Source: JBBSDP01 sp038240605
Lineage (GTDB): Bacteria > Planctomycetota > Phycisphaerae > Tepidisphaerales > Tepidisphaeraceae
Reading direction: 5' to 3'
DNA: 64,000 nt
NCBI GenBank assembly: GCA_038240605.1
Contig: JBBSDP010000022.1
Location: forward strand, 1 to 64,000
Numbering within the stretch: position 1 is the stretch's first letter; each line of letters opens with the position of its first letter. Shown piece after piece: positions 10,429 to 19,335 of the stretch. The position numbers were made by a program, and so were the translations under genes. Below the pieces are notes generated by a model that searched no databases, had not been told where the DNA came from, and saw only the letters and a list, made by a program, of their open reading frames with translations.

Positions 10429-10729
10429 CACGTACCTTCAAAATGAGCCGCCGGGCCGATGTACCCCTACTCTCTTATGGTCGGCGTAAAGCAATGATTA
10501 CTTTTTGGACACCTGGCGATGGGCGAGCTGCCGTATATTGGAATGAACTTCAGGATTATCAGTCTCAGACGGACGAACGGGGGCGGCTATGAAGGCCACA
10601 ACCGAGGCGAAGTCAAAGGGACCCGGTGTGTGGGATGGAGATTGATCCTTAGACCAAGGCCAGCCGTAGCACTGATCGACCCGTAATTTGACCTTGACAG
10701 TGCCAATGTGCTTGTTAAGGTCTCCTCGA
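10429..10729. other. Intergenic region, no gene recognised
   Basis: A gap of 301 bases between the divergent acyltransferase and Cys-rich genes. Short open frames exist on both strands but none shows a recognisable domain, a start with a ribosome site or a signal peptide. It presumably holds promoters for both flanking genes. TTGACA at 10694-10699 could be a -35 box, but no good -10 box follows. Confidence 0.4.
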
Positions 10730-11149
10730 ATGCCTCGCGCCTCCCGCAGTTTCGTCGCTTCCTCCATTGCGTTCGCGGTCTTCCTCTCACACATCAGCTG
10801 CGCCTGTTTCGGAGGGCTAACTGGAGATGCGAGTGCGACGAATATCGCATGCTGTCCTGGCACCGGACATTTGATTGGGGACCATTGCCCTCAATCTGAA
10901 CCCAAACGCAATCCCAGACCCTGTGCGAATCGTTGCCAACATTGCAACGGTTGTACAGCAGTTGCTCGGAGCACTTCGCAAGGTTTCTCTTTACGATCGC
11001 CCTACGCCGCGCCGCTTGTTGTTTTCACTCCGGTTCAGCAGCGTTTCATCGGAGCGAGCCAAACGGTTCGTACACCCGCTTGTCTGGCCGGTATTCCACC
11101 ACCCGTACTTCAAACGCTCCTGGGTCTGCGTTGCGCCCTCGTCCTCTGA
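10730..11149 (+). CDS. Small Cys-rich exported protein with LLxLRCAL C-terminus (paralogue of the gene at 15505)
   Basis: 139 residues. ATG at 10730 (TTAAGG 9 bases upstream) is preferred over upstream TTG/ATG codons because it gives a signal-peptide-like N-terminus (basic, then SSIAFAVFLSHISCAC). The middle is cysteine-rich (CCPGTG...HCPQ...CANRCQHCNGC), a plausible metal-binding or disulphide core. The C-terminus reads PPPVLQTLLGLRCALVL. The protein at 15505-15939 has the same layout: leader ending in Cys, a CC...C..C core and a PTLLRLHCALTI tail. Members of such families sit next to metal-efflux genes, and the second copy here does. Function is otherwise unknown. Overall similarity is low, so the kinship rests on layout and the shared tail. 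Confidence 0.6.
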   Translation: MPRASRSFVASSIAFAVFLSHISCACFGGLTGDASATNIACCPGTGHLIGDHCPQSEPKRNPRPCANRCQHCNGCTAVARSTSQGFSLRSPYAAPLVVFTPVQQRFIGASQTVRTPACLAGIPPPVLQTLLGLRCALVL

Positions 11150-11305
11150 AGTCGCGTCACTGACGAATCCCGACGTGAGTCGTACGTCGAATCTGCGCAT
11201 CAGACCACACTAGCTCAAGCTTCGCTCGCCCTTCACACCTAATTGGACGGATACCGAATCTAGCAAGATGTCGGCGGCTTCACTTTTCCAGCCAGAGGCA
11301 GATAA

Positions 11306-13996
11306 ATGAAGATATTTTTTTATAAGTTACCCCGCGACGTGCGCCCGCTGAAAGACCGCGTTGCTTTCGCCTCACCTCCCTCTCATTCGATTGAGACCCT
11401 TGAGGCCCGCCGATTCCTGTCGCTTGTCCCCGTTCAGCCGGCAAGTGCGATCCCCTTTCAGCAGGTTACGATCGACGCCAATCCGGGGACCGTGCCCGTG
11501 GTCAAGGTTCTCGCGGACGTGCTCGGCAGAGGCAAACTCGACGTGGTTGTGGGCCATGAAAACAACCTGGGGGGCGGCGGCATCTTCTGGTACGAGCAGC
11601 CCGCATCGGGGAACCTGAATGACCCGTGGATCAAGCATACCATCGACGCCAACGCCAGCACTTACGAGGCCGCGTATCCCTTTGACGTGAACGGGGACGG
11701 AGCCGTTGACCTCGTCTTTAGCGACCACAATCAGACCGTCTGGTATGAGAATCCGCGCGGTCGCGGTGGCGATCCTCGGTCGGCCCCATGGGCGCGCCAC
11801 GTCATCGGCAATTTCAACTCGCATGAAATTTATCTGGCCGACTTAAACGGCGACGGCAAGCCCGACATCGCCACGAACGACGCCATCTATTTCCAAAACT
11901 CGCCCGACAGCTGGACCACGGTGGCCGCGCCGCTTTTTGATCATACGGTAAAAGGCCTGGCGCTTTTCGATTCCGGCTCGGGGTTGGGGGCCGTCGACCT
12001 GGTCGTCACCGGAAATTCCCTCGACAACATTACCTGGTACGAAAACCCACGGGACCATGGTGGGAACGCGATGACTGACCCTTGGATCCCCCACATTGTT
12101 GGAAACGCTTACGTCCCGACCGGTGATCAGATCAATGACCCGGGCTTAGGCGTCTCTTTCGCCACGATTGACGTCAACGGCGACGGGCGAATGGACATCG
12201 TCAGTGCCGACGGGGAAGCGGGACCGCCGCTCCCCGCCGGTGGGCTGATGTGGTGGGAGGCGCCGGCCGATCGTCGTAATGGTATGTGGATTCCCCATAC
12301 CATTGATGCCGGCGTCCAGCTCGTGCACAACATCCGCATTGCCGACATGAATGGCGACGACCACCCCGACCTCGTCGTCTTCGAGCAGGATCAAACCGCC
12401 CAGCAGCGCCTGATGGTCGTCTACAACGAGGGGGGCACTGGGCAAAACTGGCTGGAGCAGACCCTAGCGACCACTGGAGGTCATAACGAATGGACCGGCG
12501 ATGTCACCGGAGATGGCGACCAGGACATCCTATATTCTCGTCACGGGTTTTACACGCAACGCAACCCGATTGAACTCTTCGTCAACGGCTCCGCGGAATC
12601 CGGGATCGTTCGAGCGACCATCACCAGCCCACCCATTTCGCAGACGATCGCCAGCGGTTCTCCCGTCACCTTCCAGGTCTCGGCCACGGGGAGCGGACCG
12701 CTTGCATATCAGTGGCAGCAAAACGGCTTGGATATTCCCGGCGCGACCTCCAGCGCTTATACGATCGCATCGGCGAGAACGCCTGATAACGGGACCACCT
12801 TCCGCTGTATCGTCTCCAACTCGGCTGGGTTTGTGTACAGCCCCGGCGCGCTCCTGACTTTCTCTGACATCCAACCGCCACCGCCGCTGCCACCCGTCGA
12901 CAATTCGCCCCCGACCGCCACGTTGACAATGCCTCCACCCGTGCATCCCGCGACGGGTTTGCCCCTGGAGTTCATCGTCACATTCAGCGACACGACTGCG
13001 GTGAACGCATCGACTTTGGGCAATGGCAACGTGATCGTGACCGGACCGGGAGGCTATAGCCAGACGGCAACACTTATTTCGACGGGCCTGGTAGACGCCG
13101 CTTCCATTGCGGCAATCTATTCGGTGCCCAACCCGACAATTGATGGCACGTACATCGTTTCGACAGGCGCTAACCCAGTCATCGACCTTGCCGGCAACGC
13201 ACTCGTGCGCGGCGTCATTGGTGGTTTCGAGCAGAGTATCCCGCCGATCGCGGTCAACGGTCCGGACCTTACCGCGGCTCTCGTGGGAACGCAGCCCACC
13301 TCCGTGATCAGCGGCGCCAAGGGAACGATGCGCGTCAGAATCAGGAACGATGGAAATTCGGTCGCCAGAGGTATCGTGCACGTGAGTGTCTTCACCTCAA
13401 CCGACGGCACTCCTCAAACGATTAACACTTTGATCACCCCGACTTCAGGTGGTTCGCTCAAGCTGAATCTGAAGCCGCGCGGTTCCAAGATAGTCAATCT
13501 AGCGTTTTTGTACCCTGCGGACCTCGCAGCCGGTAACTATCGGATCGGGGCGTGGGTTGATTCCGCCAACGACCTCAACGAGATCAACGCATCCAACAAG
13601 ACTGTCTCAGGGCCATTGGTGACGATTGCCCCGCCAACGGTGAGTTTCAAGGCATCATTCCCCGGCAAGCTTCCCCCCATCGTGACGCGCGGACGAGTTG
13701 CCACGTTTTTAATGTCGGTCGCCAATCTTGGAAATGTTCGTTTGACTGACAAGTTCGATGTACGCCTCTCCGAGGCATCGGATCCCGATTTGGATGGTCC
13801 CACAGTCCCTCTGGGAGTCGTACGCAAGTCGCTGGCGAACGTGAAGCCCGGCAAGAGCACCACCTTTTCGGTGAAGCTCCGAATACCGGCCAGCATCACT
13901 CCCGGGCAGGGTTTCCTTGTCGCCGTTATGTCCTCGACAAGCAACGGAGCGGCTAGCAGCACCGTCGTCAACCCTACCGCGATTGCCTTCCAGTAA
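11306..13996 (+). CDS. Exported FG-GAP/VCBS-repeat protein with Ig-like and CARDB domains
   Basis: 896 residues. ATG with AGAGG 7 bases upstream. A LEPR-like export motif (ETLEARRFLSL) sits at residues 30-40. Residues about 60-415 hold FG-GAP/VCBS repeats with calcium-binding loops (DVNGDGAVDL, DLNGDGKPDI, DVNGDGRMDI, DMNGDDHPDL, DVTGDGDQDI), which should fold as an integrin-like beta-propeller. An Ig-like domain follows (about 435-520, YQWQQNGLDIPGA...FRCIVSNSAG), then a proline-rich spacer, a SwmB/Big-like region (about 535-640) and two CARDB-like domains (about 650-760 and 765-890). No enzyme domain is seen. The inferred role is surface adhesion or protein/carbohydrate binding. It stands alone between a Cys-rich gene and the metal island. 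Confidence 0.8.
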   Translation: MKIFFYKLPRDVRPLKDRVAFASPPSHSIETLEARRFLSLVPVQPASAIPFQQVTIDANPGTVPVVKVLADVLGRGKLDVVVGHENNLGGGGIFWYEQPASGNLNDPWIKHTIDANASTYEAAYPFDVNGDGAVDLVFSDHNQTVWYENPRGRGGDPRSAPWARHVIGNFNSHEIYLADLNGDGKPDIATNDAIYFQNSPDSWTTVAAPLFDHTVKGLALFDSGSGLGAVDLVVTGNSLDNITWYENPRDHGGNAMTDPWIPHIVGNAYVPTGDQINDPGLGVSFATIDVNGDGRMDIVSADGEAGPPLPAGGLMWWEAPADRRNGMWIPHTIDAGVQLVHNIRIADMNGDDHPDLVVFEQDQTAQQRLMVVYNEGGTGQNWLEQTLATTGGHNEWTGDVTGDGDQDILYSRHGFYTQRNPIELFVNGSAESGIVRATITSPPISQTIASGSPVTFQVSATGSGPLAYQWQQNGLDIPGATSSAYTIASARTPDNGTTFRCIVSNSAGFVYSPGALLTFSDIQPPPPLPPVDNSPPTATLTMPPPVHPATGLPLEFIVTFSDTTAVNASTLGNGNVIVTGPGGYSQTATLISTGLVDAASIAAIYSVPNPTIDGTYIVSTGANPVIDLAGNALVRGVIGGFEQSIPPIAVNGPDLTAALVGTQPTSVISGAKGTMRVRIRNDGNSVARGIVHVSVFTSTDGTPQTINTLITPTSGGSLKLNLKPRGSKIVNLAFLYPADLAAGNYRIGAWVDSANDLNEINASNKTVSGPLVTIAPPTVSFKASFPGKLPPIVTRGRVATFLMSVANLGNVRLTDKFDVRLSEASDPDLDGPTVPLGVVRKSLANVKPGKSTTFSVKLRIPASITPGQGFLVAVMSSTSNGAASSTVVNPTAIAFQ

Positions 13997-14115
13997 AGTC
14001 ATCGACAACGAGACCAGATGACGTGAAAACGCACGACGTAAATGGCCTGCCCTAATCACCGTCAAGCCAGCGGCGTACCGCTTGGGCACCCGGTGATTAA
14101 AGTGGACGATCCCAT

Positions 14116-14141
14116 GGGCGTGGGACCAGATCCCCACGCCC
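14116..14141. repeat. Nine-base perfect inverted repeat in the gap after the FG-GAP gene
   Basis: GGGCGTGGG at 14116-14124 pairs with CCCACGCCC at 14133-14141. There is no T-tract on either side, so it is at best a weak or factor-assisted terminator between the convergent genes ending at 13996 and 14170. A third partial copy of the arm (CCCACGCC) follows at 14151. Confidence 0.5.
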
Positions 14142-14169
14142 ACGGAACCGCCCACGCCTTGATGTAGCC

Positions 14170-14511
14170 CTACTTCGTCGGCGTCACTCCGTATTTAGCG
14201 GGATCGTCCGCGACCCTCTTCGCGTATTTCGCGGGATCCTTCTTAAAGGGTTTGACACAGTCGGCGCAGCACAGGTGGTATACCTTCCCGTCGTAAGTCT
14301 CCATGAGTCGGGAAGTTTCGACCTTGTCCCCGCTGACCGGGCAAACCGTATTATGCAAGTCCAACGCCGTCTGGCTCGTTCCCGCAGACGACGACATTGG
14401 CGGCATTGAAGAGTCGCCGGCCGAGGACGTGGCCGGTCTATCGGCCGAATGCGTACAGCCGGCAACGGCCAGGGCAGCAGGAAACGACAGCAATGCAATG
14501 AAACGCTTCAT
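14170..14511 (-). CDS. Lipoprotein with a YHS/TRASH-like metal-binding Cys motif
   Basis: 113 residues. The N-terminus is a lipoprotein signal with lipobox LAVAGC (Cys19), so it should be membrane-anchored outside the cytoplasm. After a Ser/Met-rich spacer comes a compact metal-binding domain: CPVSGDKV (Cys57), then VYHLCCADCVKPFKKDP (Cys81, Cys82, Cys85). This spacing is typical of YHS/TRASH domains, which bind copper or other soft metals in efflux loci. It lies directly downstream of, and on the same strand as, a broken CDF exporter, so it was probably part of that metal-resistance unit. The metal is inferred. Confidence 0.75.
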   Translation of the reverse strand: MKRFIALLSFPAALAVAGCTHSADRPATSSAGDSSMPPMSSSAGTSQTALDLHNTVCPVSGDKVETSRLMETYDGKVYHLCCADCVKPFKKDPAKYAKRVADDPAKYGVTPTK

Positions 14512-14563
14512 ACGAAACTCCTTGAAAAATTCTAACGCACCTTGCGGCGAGTAACTCAGGTTG

Positions 14564-14989
14564 GATCATCAGCCAGCTATTGACCATCTGGGGATGGCGG
14601 AGTCGTCCCAACGCTTCCCAGATGACCAAGATGGCGATTACGACGAGCGATACGGCGTTGACCAAAGCCGCTAAGATGCCAACCCGGTGGTAGCCCAAGG
14701 TCATCCCGCCGTGCGATGGTTTCTTCGCGATCCACAAGGCATATCACGAGAGACCCAGAGCGGCGGCGTCAGCGAAGTTGTGGCCCGCGTCGGACAGTAA
14801 CGCCAAACTGTGGGCAAAGTAGCCGGCGATGGTCTCGACGACGACGAAGGCGAGCGTGAGGACTACCGCCACCCCCATTTTACCGCTGGTCAGGCCGTGG
14901 TCGTCATCGCTCTCATGCCGGTGAGAACGTGCTGCGGAATGGTGCTCGTCACACGCGTGATCGTGGTCGTGGTCGTGGCCGTGCGTCAT
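14564..14989 (-). pseudogene. Broken CDF (CzcD-like) cation-efflux gene: in-frame TGA and lost C-terminal half
   Basis: The N-terminal part reads MTHGHDHDHDHACDEHH..., a His-rich metal-binding head, then the first CDF transmembrane helices with the signature LLSDAGHNFADAAALGLS. A TGA at 14744-14746 stops it where relatives have Trp. The same frame then resumes with YALWIAKKPSHGGMTLGYHRVGILAALVNA and continues to HPQMVNSWLMI, typical CDF sequence. Homology ends abruptly near 14564, about halfway through a normal CDF protein of roughly 300 residues, and the frame runs on into unrelated sequence. So there are two lesions: a nonsense mutation and a 3' truncation. An intact copy would export Zn, Co or Cd. 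A start at 15001 (MIELMTHG) is also possible. Confidence 0.8.
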
Positions 14990-15244
14990 CAATTCGATCA
15001 TAACAGTAACCGAAACAGCGACAACTTCGCGCACTTGTCACTGCATTGCCTTCGGGAGGTGCCGAAGTCGCGGGCCGTGAAGAAATGTTGAGGCGCTGGC
15101 CGAGGCGGCAGGAAACGGACGCCTTGAACACTGGGGCGACGGTGAGCGGCGATCATCCGCCAAAGTGACTGCGGCTCACGCTGCCGGGGGGAGCTCGGGC
15201 GGCGGATCACCGACATCAAGGGGTATCCGACGATCTTGACGCGG

Positions 15245-15343
15245 TTGGTCGGCGTGACCGACCCGATCAAACCATCGGCGAAACGAGCCGTGGCCGAGCA
15301 TCGCAAGCTCGGAATCCCGACAGCGATGATCAGCGGTGACAAC
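15245..15343 (+). pseudogene. P1B-type ATPase remnant (hinge of the phosphorylation domain)
   Basis: A 33-codon stretch translates to LVGVTDPIKPSAKRAVAEHR followed by KLGIPTAMISGDN. This matches the P-domain hinge of CopA-type metal ATPases (GVxDPxK...LGIxxxMxTGDN), one of the most conserved regions of the family. No ATPase homology could be followed to either side, and the frame closes soon after. The rest of the gap from about 15002 to 15504 holds no recognisable gene. It lies between the broken CDF gene and the metal operon, with other ATPase pieces at 22137-22646 and 23049-23213. Confidence 0.75.
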
Positions 15344-15504
15344 AGTTGTGCGGCGTGCCCGGTGCCCGGTCGTGACTGTCGGCGACAAATCCCAGACGGT
15401 CAATGAAGCTCAAGAAACGAATCCGCAACCTACTTGACGGGGTGCACGCGACGAGGACGAACTTGACGAACATCGCAGGCCGGCCTACAAAATAGGACCA
15501 GACG

Positions 15505-15939
15505 ATGAGATCCCGGCATCAAATCGTGGCTTGCATTACAGCCGCAGTTGTGCTCATGACGAGCCTTAACTGCATGTGCCCCGCTGCGCCGCGACCTAAT
15601 GGCAATACCGAATTCCATGGATCGCCGGAGGCAGCTTTACAAAGATCCAGTTGCTGCAACCGCAATGAAAATTCGTGTTGTGAACGGCAGTCGTCGCCGT
15701 GCGGGCGCAACACGAGTAAGCGCAAGTGCAATCACTGCCAAGCTTCACTAATCAGCGAATCTTCCTCAGCAAGCGGTCCTACCCATCTGTTTGATTTTCC
15801 GCTGCAAGGGCTGGCAATCGAAAATCCCCTCAACGCGTTGTTGATCCTTCAGTTCCGTTCAATCTATCGATCAGGCGACTCTCCGCCACATTTCGGATCC
15901 CCAACCCTCCTAAGGCTGCATTGCGCGCTCACCATTTGA
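15505..15939 (+). CDS. Small Cys-rich exported protein with LLRLHCAL C-terminus, metal-operon leader gene
   Basis: 144 residues. ATG with AGGA 7 bases upstream. The N-terminus is a signal peptide (IVACITAAVVLMTSLNCMC). The core has clustered cysteines (SSCCNRNENSCCERQSSPCG...KCNHCQAS), suited to soft-metal binding or disulphides. The tail reads PTLLRLHCALTI, like the LLGLRCALVL tail of the protein at 10730-11149. It precedes the lipoprotein/TolC/multicopper-oxidase operon by 107 bases on the same strand, so a role in periplasmic copper handling is likely but not proven. No named family was recognised. Confidence 0.65.
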   Translation: MRSRHQIVACITAAVVLMTSLNCMCPAAPRPNGNTEFHGSPEAALQRSSCCNRNENSCCERQSSPCGRNTSKRKCNHCQASLISESSSASGPTHLFDFPLQGLAIENPLNALLILQFRSIYRSGDSPPHFGSPTLLRLHCALTI

Positions 15940-16046
15940 CGACTCACCTCAGTCGTTTGATTCGATGAGGCCGAACGCCACTTTTTTGCTGTGTTTGGGT
16001 TTCGCCCAGCGTTAGCTGCCGCTCGTACTTTACCAGGGAGGTTTTT

Positions 16047-16409
16047 GTGTACACACGATCGATCGCGTCAGCTCTGGCCGCGCTACTGTGCGGATGTGTA
16101 GCGACTCAGACGGTGCATCCCTTGTCGCTGACCGATCCAGCGAATCCGAACGCCGCGGAGGCTCCGCTCCCACCAACGTCCAACGCCCTGTCGATGAATT
16201 CACAAGAAGCGAACGTACTGAACCGCGCCGCGGGACTGCCGTCGCCCGAAATGTCTGACGACATGGGCGGAATGAAAATGAGCGGAATGAAACCCAATTT
16301 GCCGGGCATGCAGCATGGCAAGATGCATGGGGGCGCTTCCAACACGCAACACGTCGATACCCAGCCCGCGACGCAAGCGGCTCCAACGGCCGAGGAGACG
16401 AACAAGTGA
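16047..16409 (+). CDS. Met/His-rich lipoprotein, first gene of the copper efflux/oxidase operon
   Basis: 120 residues. GTG start with a strong CAGGGAGG site 5 bases upstream. The signal ends in a lipobox (ALLCGC, Cys17). The mature part is mostly disordered, with a Met/His cluster (MGGMKMSGMKPNLPGMQHGK), a common way to bind Cu(I). Its stop codon overlaps the GTG start of the TolC-family gene, so the two are translationally coupled. The inferred role is a periplasm-facing copper-binding lipoprotein acting with the channel and oxidase downstream. Confidence 0.75.
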   Translation: MYTRSIASALAALLCGCVATQTVHPLSLTDPANPNAAEAPLPPTSNALSMNSQEANVLNRAAGLPSPEMSDDMGGMKMSGMKPNLPGMQHGKMHGGASNTQHVDTQPATQAAPTAEETNK

Positions 16410-17896
16410 TTGCTCAACGGAAGATAGTGATCGTCCTAATCGTCGCTGCTCTTTCGGGCGGCTGCGCGACGGCGCCGAAAAAAGCCGGATTCGGCAATGT
16501 GCGGAACGTGGTTGAGGACCGAACCGGGCATGTGATTCAGTGGAGAGGCAACACCGCTGACGACGCAGCAGTCGATGCGGCGGTCGCATCCATGTTGGCA
16601 AATGAGCTGACGGTCGATCAGGCGGTGCAGATTGCGTTGGTTAACAATCGGCGCCTTCAGGCAACCTTTGAAGATCTAGGCATAGCTCAGGCCGATCTCG
16701 TCCAGGCGGGACTGCTGAAGAACCCCGTGTTCTTTGCCAGTTGGCGATTCCCTGATCGGGCGCCCAGCGGCACCAACTCCGAATATTCGGTCACCCAGGA
16801 CTTCCTCGACCTAATCATTCTCCCTTTGCGGAAGAAGGTCGCGTCACAGCAGTTCGAGAGCACGAAGCTAGCGGTCGCCAACGATGTTCTTCAACTCACG
16901 GCGGACGTGAAGACGGCCTATTACACCCTGCAGGCGCGGCAACAACTGCTGACGCGGCTTCAGCTCATCGTGGAATTGAGTGAGACCGCCGCGGAATTGG
17001 CCCAGCGACAGCATGAGGCGGGCACACTGAGCGACCTGAATTTCACCAGCCAGAAGGCGATCTACGATCAGTCCAAGGTTGATGTGGCTCAGACCGAAGC
17101 GCAATTGGCGGCGGACCGCGAACACCTGAATCGACTGTTGGGGTTATGGGGTGAGCAAACGGCATGGAAAATCCCGGATCACCTTCCGGACCTCCCATTG
17201 CTGGAAATTCCCGTGGAGCATTTGGAGTCGCTGGCGATACGGCAGCGACTCGATCTTGCCGCCACGCGCGCTCAATTGGAGACGCTTGCCCAGGTGCTGG
17301 CGGTCACCAAAGGCTATCGTTATTTCACCAGCATCGAAGTCGGCGTTGATACCGAACGCGATCCCGGCGGCCAGCACGTGACCGGTCCGCAACTAAGTCT
17401 GCAAATTCCGATTTTCGACCAGGGAAACGCCCAGATCGCTAAGGTCGAAGCTCAGTTCCGGCAATTGCAGGGGCGTTTTCAGGCGACGGCAATCGATGCA
17501 CGCTCTGAAGTTCGCGAGGCTCGCGACCGCTTGCTCGCCGAGCGAAGCCTGGCTCAATACTACAAAGTGCTGCTGGAGGAACGCATTCGAATCTTGAACC
17601 TGACGCTTCAGCAATACAACGGAATGCTCAAAGGGCCTTACGACCTGCTGCTCGCCAAGCAGAATGAGGTGAGTACAGAGCAGGCGTACATAGATACATG
17701 GCGCGATTACTGGATTACGCGCGCTCAACTGGAGCGCGCCGTGGGCGGCCGGCTCCCATTGGAGTCATCCGGCGCCAGACGCTCATCGTCCGCAACAACT
17801 CAGTCCGGACCGCCACGCACTCCAGTAGAGGAAAAGGGCGAGACGCCCATGAACTCCCACAAAAACATGCAGCCCATGCAAGGAGCAAAACCATGA
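16406..17896 (+). CDS. TolC-family outer-membrane efflux lipoprotein (CusC/CzcC-like)
   Basis: 496 residues. The GTG start overlaps the previous stop; the stop overlaps the next ATG (ATGA), so three genes are coupled. The lipobox lies in IVAALSGGCATAP. The body has the paired long helical segments of the outer-membrane efflux family (LTVDQAVQIALVNNRRLQATFEDLGIAQADLVQAGLLKNP, then a second half from about residue 290 with the same pattern). A disordered tail follows from about 450. The protein should form the outer-membrane duct of a tripartite pump. No RND pump or membrane-fusion protein is present in the window, so its inner-membrane partner must be encoded elsewhere or be lost. Confidence 0.85.
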   Translation: MIAQRKIVIVLIVAALSGGCATAPKKAGFGNVRNVVEDRTGHVIQWRGNTADDAAVDAAVASMLANELTVDQAVQIALVNNRRLQATFEDLGIAQADLVQAGLLKNPVFFASWRFPDRAPSGTNSEYSVTQDFLDLIILPLRKKVASQQFESTKLAVANDVLQLTADVKTAYYTLQARQQLLTRLQLIVELSETAAELAQRQHEAGTLSDLNFTSQKAIYDQSKVDVAQTEAQLAADREHLNRLLGLWGEQTAWKIPDHLPDLPLLEIPVEHLESLAIRQRLDLAATRAQLETLAQVLAVTKGYRYFTSIEVGVDTERDPGGQHVTGPQLSLQIPIFDQGNAQIAKVEAQFRQLQGRFQATAIDARSEVREARDRLLAERSLAQYYKVLLEERIRILNLTLQQYNGMLKGPYDLLLAKQNEVSTEQAYIDTWRDYWITRAQLERAVGGRLPLESSGARRSSSATTQSGPPRTPVEEKGETPMNSHKNMQPMQGAKP

Positions 17897-19236
17897 TGAC
17901 ACGACGTGAAGCAATTATTTCCGGAGCGACGGCTATCGCGGCCGGATCGAGTGTTGCAGGACTCTATGCGTTCGCGGCGGAGCCCGATGCAGAAACGAAA
18001 TCGCTATCCGGCGGGCCGCCTTCCCCCGCGGCGGAAAAAGTTTCAGCAGGTGGTGGACCGACCTCATTGCCTTCAACCCGGCCGGCCGGCGCAGGGAATT
18101 ACACGCCGGTTGTGACGCCAAACGGCAGCACACTCCCCTTTGAGATGGACGGCGCTGTAAAGGTCTTCCACCTTGTTGCCGAGCCGGTCAAGCGTGAGTT
18201 TGCGCCGGGAATGATCGTGAACTGCTGGGGCTATAACGGACAAACGCCCGGGCCGACGATCGAGGCCGTCGAGGGTGATCGCATCCGCATCTTCGTCACC
18301 AACAAGCTTTCCGAAGCCACGAGCGTCCACTGGCACGGCGTCATTCTTCCCAACGGAATGGATGGCGTGGCCGGCGTGACCCAGCCTCACATTCAGCCGG
18401 GCGAGACCTACAAGTACGAGTTCACGCTCAAGCAGAATGGAACTCAGATGTACCATCCGCACTCGGATGAAATGACGCAGATGGCCATGGGAATGCAGGG
18501 ATTCTTCATCATTCACCCGAGGAAGCCCGAGCGGAAAATTGATCGCGACTTCTGCATCTTTTTGCAGGAATGGTTCGTCGAGCCTGGCACGGCGACGCCC
18601 AATCCTATAGTCATGCTCGACTTCAATCTTTTTACGTTCAATAGCCGGGTTTTTCCCGGTACCGAGCCGCTTGTCGCCAAGACCGGCGAACGCGTACGGG
18701 TGCGCTTCGCGAACCTGAGCATGGATAGCCATCCGATCCATTTTCACGGCCACCGGTGGTGGGTAACAGCAACCGACGGTGGCCCCATCCCCGAGACCGC
18801 CTGGTGGCCAGAGACGACGGTCAACGTCATTCCCGGCACGACCCGGAATGTGGAGTTCATCGCCGACAACCCCGGAGACTGGGCGTTTCACTGCCATAAG
18901 AACCACCACACGATGAACGCGATGGCTCATGACATCCCGAATTTGATAGGAGTAAACCAGAAGGGCGTGTCCGCGAAGATGCGCAAATTCGTTCCCGGCT
19001 ACATGGCGATGGGAACGGATGGCATGGGAGAAATGGGCGAAATGCAGATGCCACTTCCCAAGAATACGCTCCCGATGATGACCGGCGATGGGCAGTTCGG
19101 CCCCATCGAGATGGGCGGCATGTTCACCATACTCAAAGTCCGCGACGGAATCACGACCTACAAAGATCCCGGTTGGTACAAGAATCCACCGGGTACTGTG
19201 GCTGAAAAAATCGAAGGAAACAATTCGAAGAAGTGA
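17893..19236 (+). CDS. Two-domain multicopper oxidase, Tat-exported, with Met-rich tail
   Basis: 447 residues from the ATG at 17893 that overlaps the upstream stop. Farther upstream starts would lie inside the TolC gene. The N-terminus has a twin-arginine signal (TRREAIISGATAIAAG). All copper motifs are present: HWHG (146-149), HPH (188-190), HPIHFHGH (280-287) and HCHKNHHTMNAM (333-344, the HCHx3Hx4M type-1 site). Only about 187 residues separate the first and last motifs, so this is a two-cupredoxin-domain enzyme with type-1 copper in domain 2, not a three-domain CueO. The last 80 residues are Met-rich (MGTDGMGEMGEMQMP). The likely role is periplasmic Cu(I) oxidation for copper tolerance. 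Confidence 0.88.
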   Translation: MMTRREAIISGATAIAAGSSVAGLYAFAAEPDAETKSLSGGPPSPAAEKVSAGGGPTSLPSTRPAGAGNYTPVVTPNGSTLPFEMDGAVKVFHLVAEPVKREFAPGMIVNCWGYNGQTPGPTIEAVEGDRIRIFVTNKLSEATSVHWHGVILPNGMDGVAGVTQPHIQPGETYKYEFTLKQNGTQMYHPHSDEMTQMAMGMQGFFIIHPRKPERKIDRDFCIFLQEWFVEPGTATPNPIVMLDFNLFTFNSRVFPGTEPLVAKTGERVRVRFANLSMDSHPIHFHGHRWWVTATDGGPIPETAWWPETTVNVIPGTTRNVEFIADNPGDWAFHCHKNHHTMNAMAHDIPNLIGVNQKGVSAKMRKFVPGYMAMGTDGMGEMGEMQMPLPKNTLPMMTGDGQFGPIEMGGMFTILKVRDGITTYKDPGWYKNPPGTVAEKIEGNNSKK

Positions 19237-19335
19237 ACCGCCCGGCGTGTGCCGCGCGATCTGACGCAACCGGATGAGTTTCTCATCCGCAACCCTGGCC
19301 GCTCGCTGATCGCGGCGGCGATTTGGAGAATCGAT

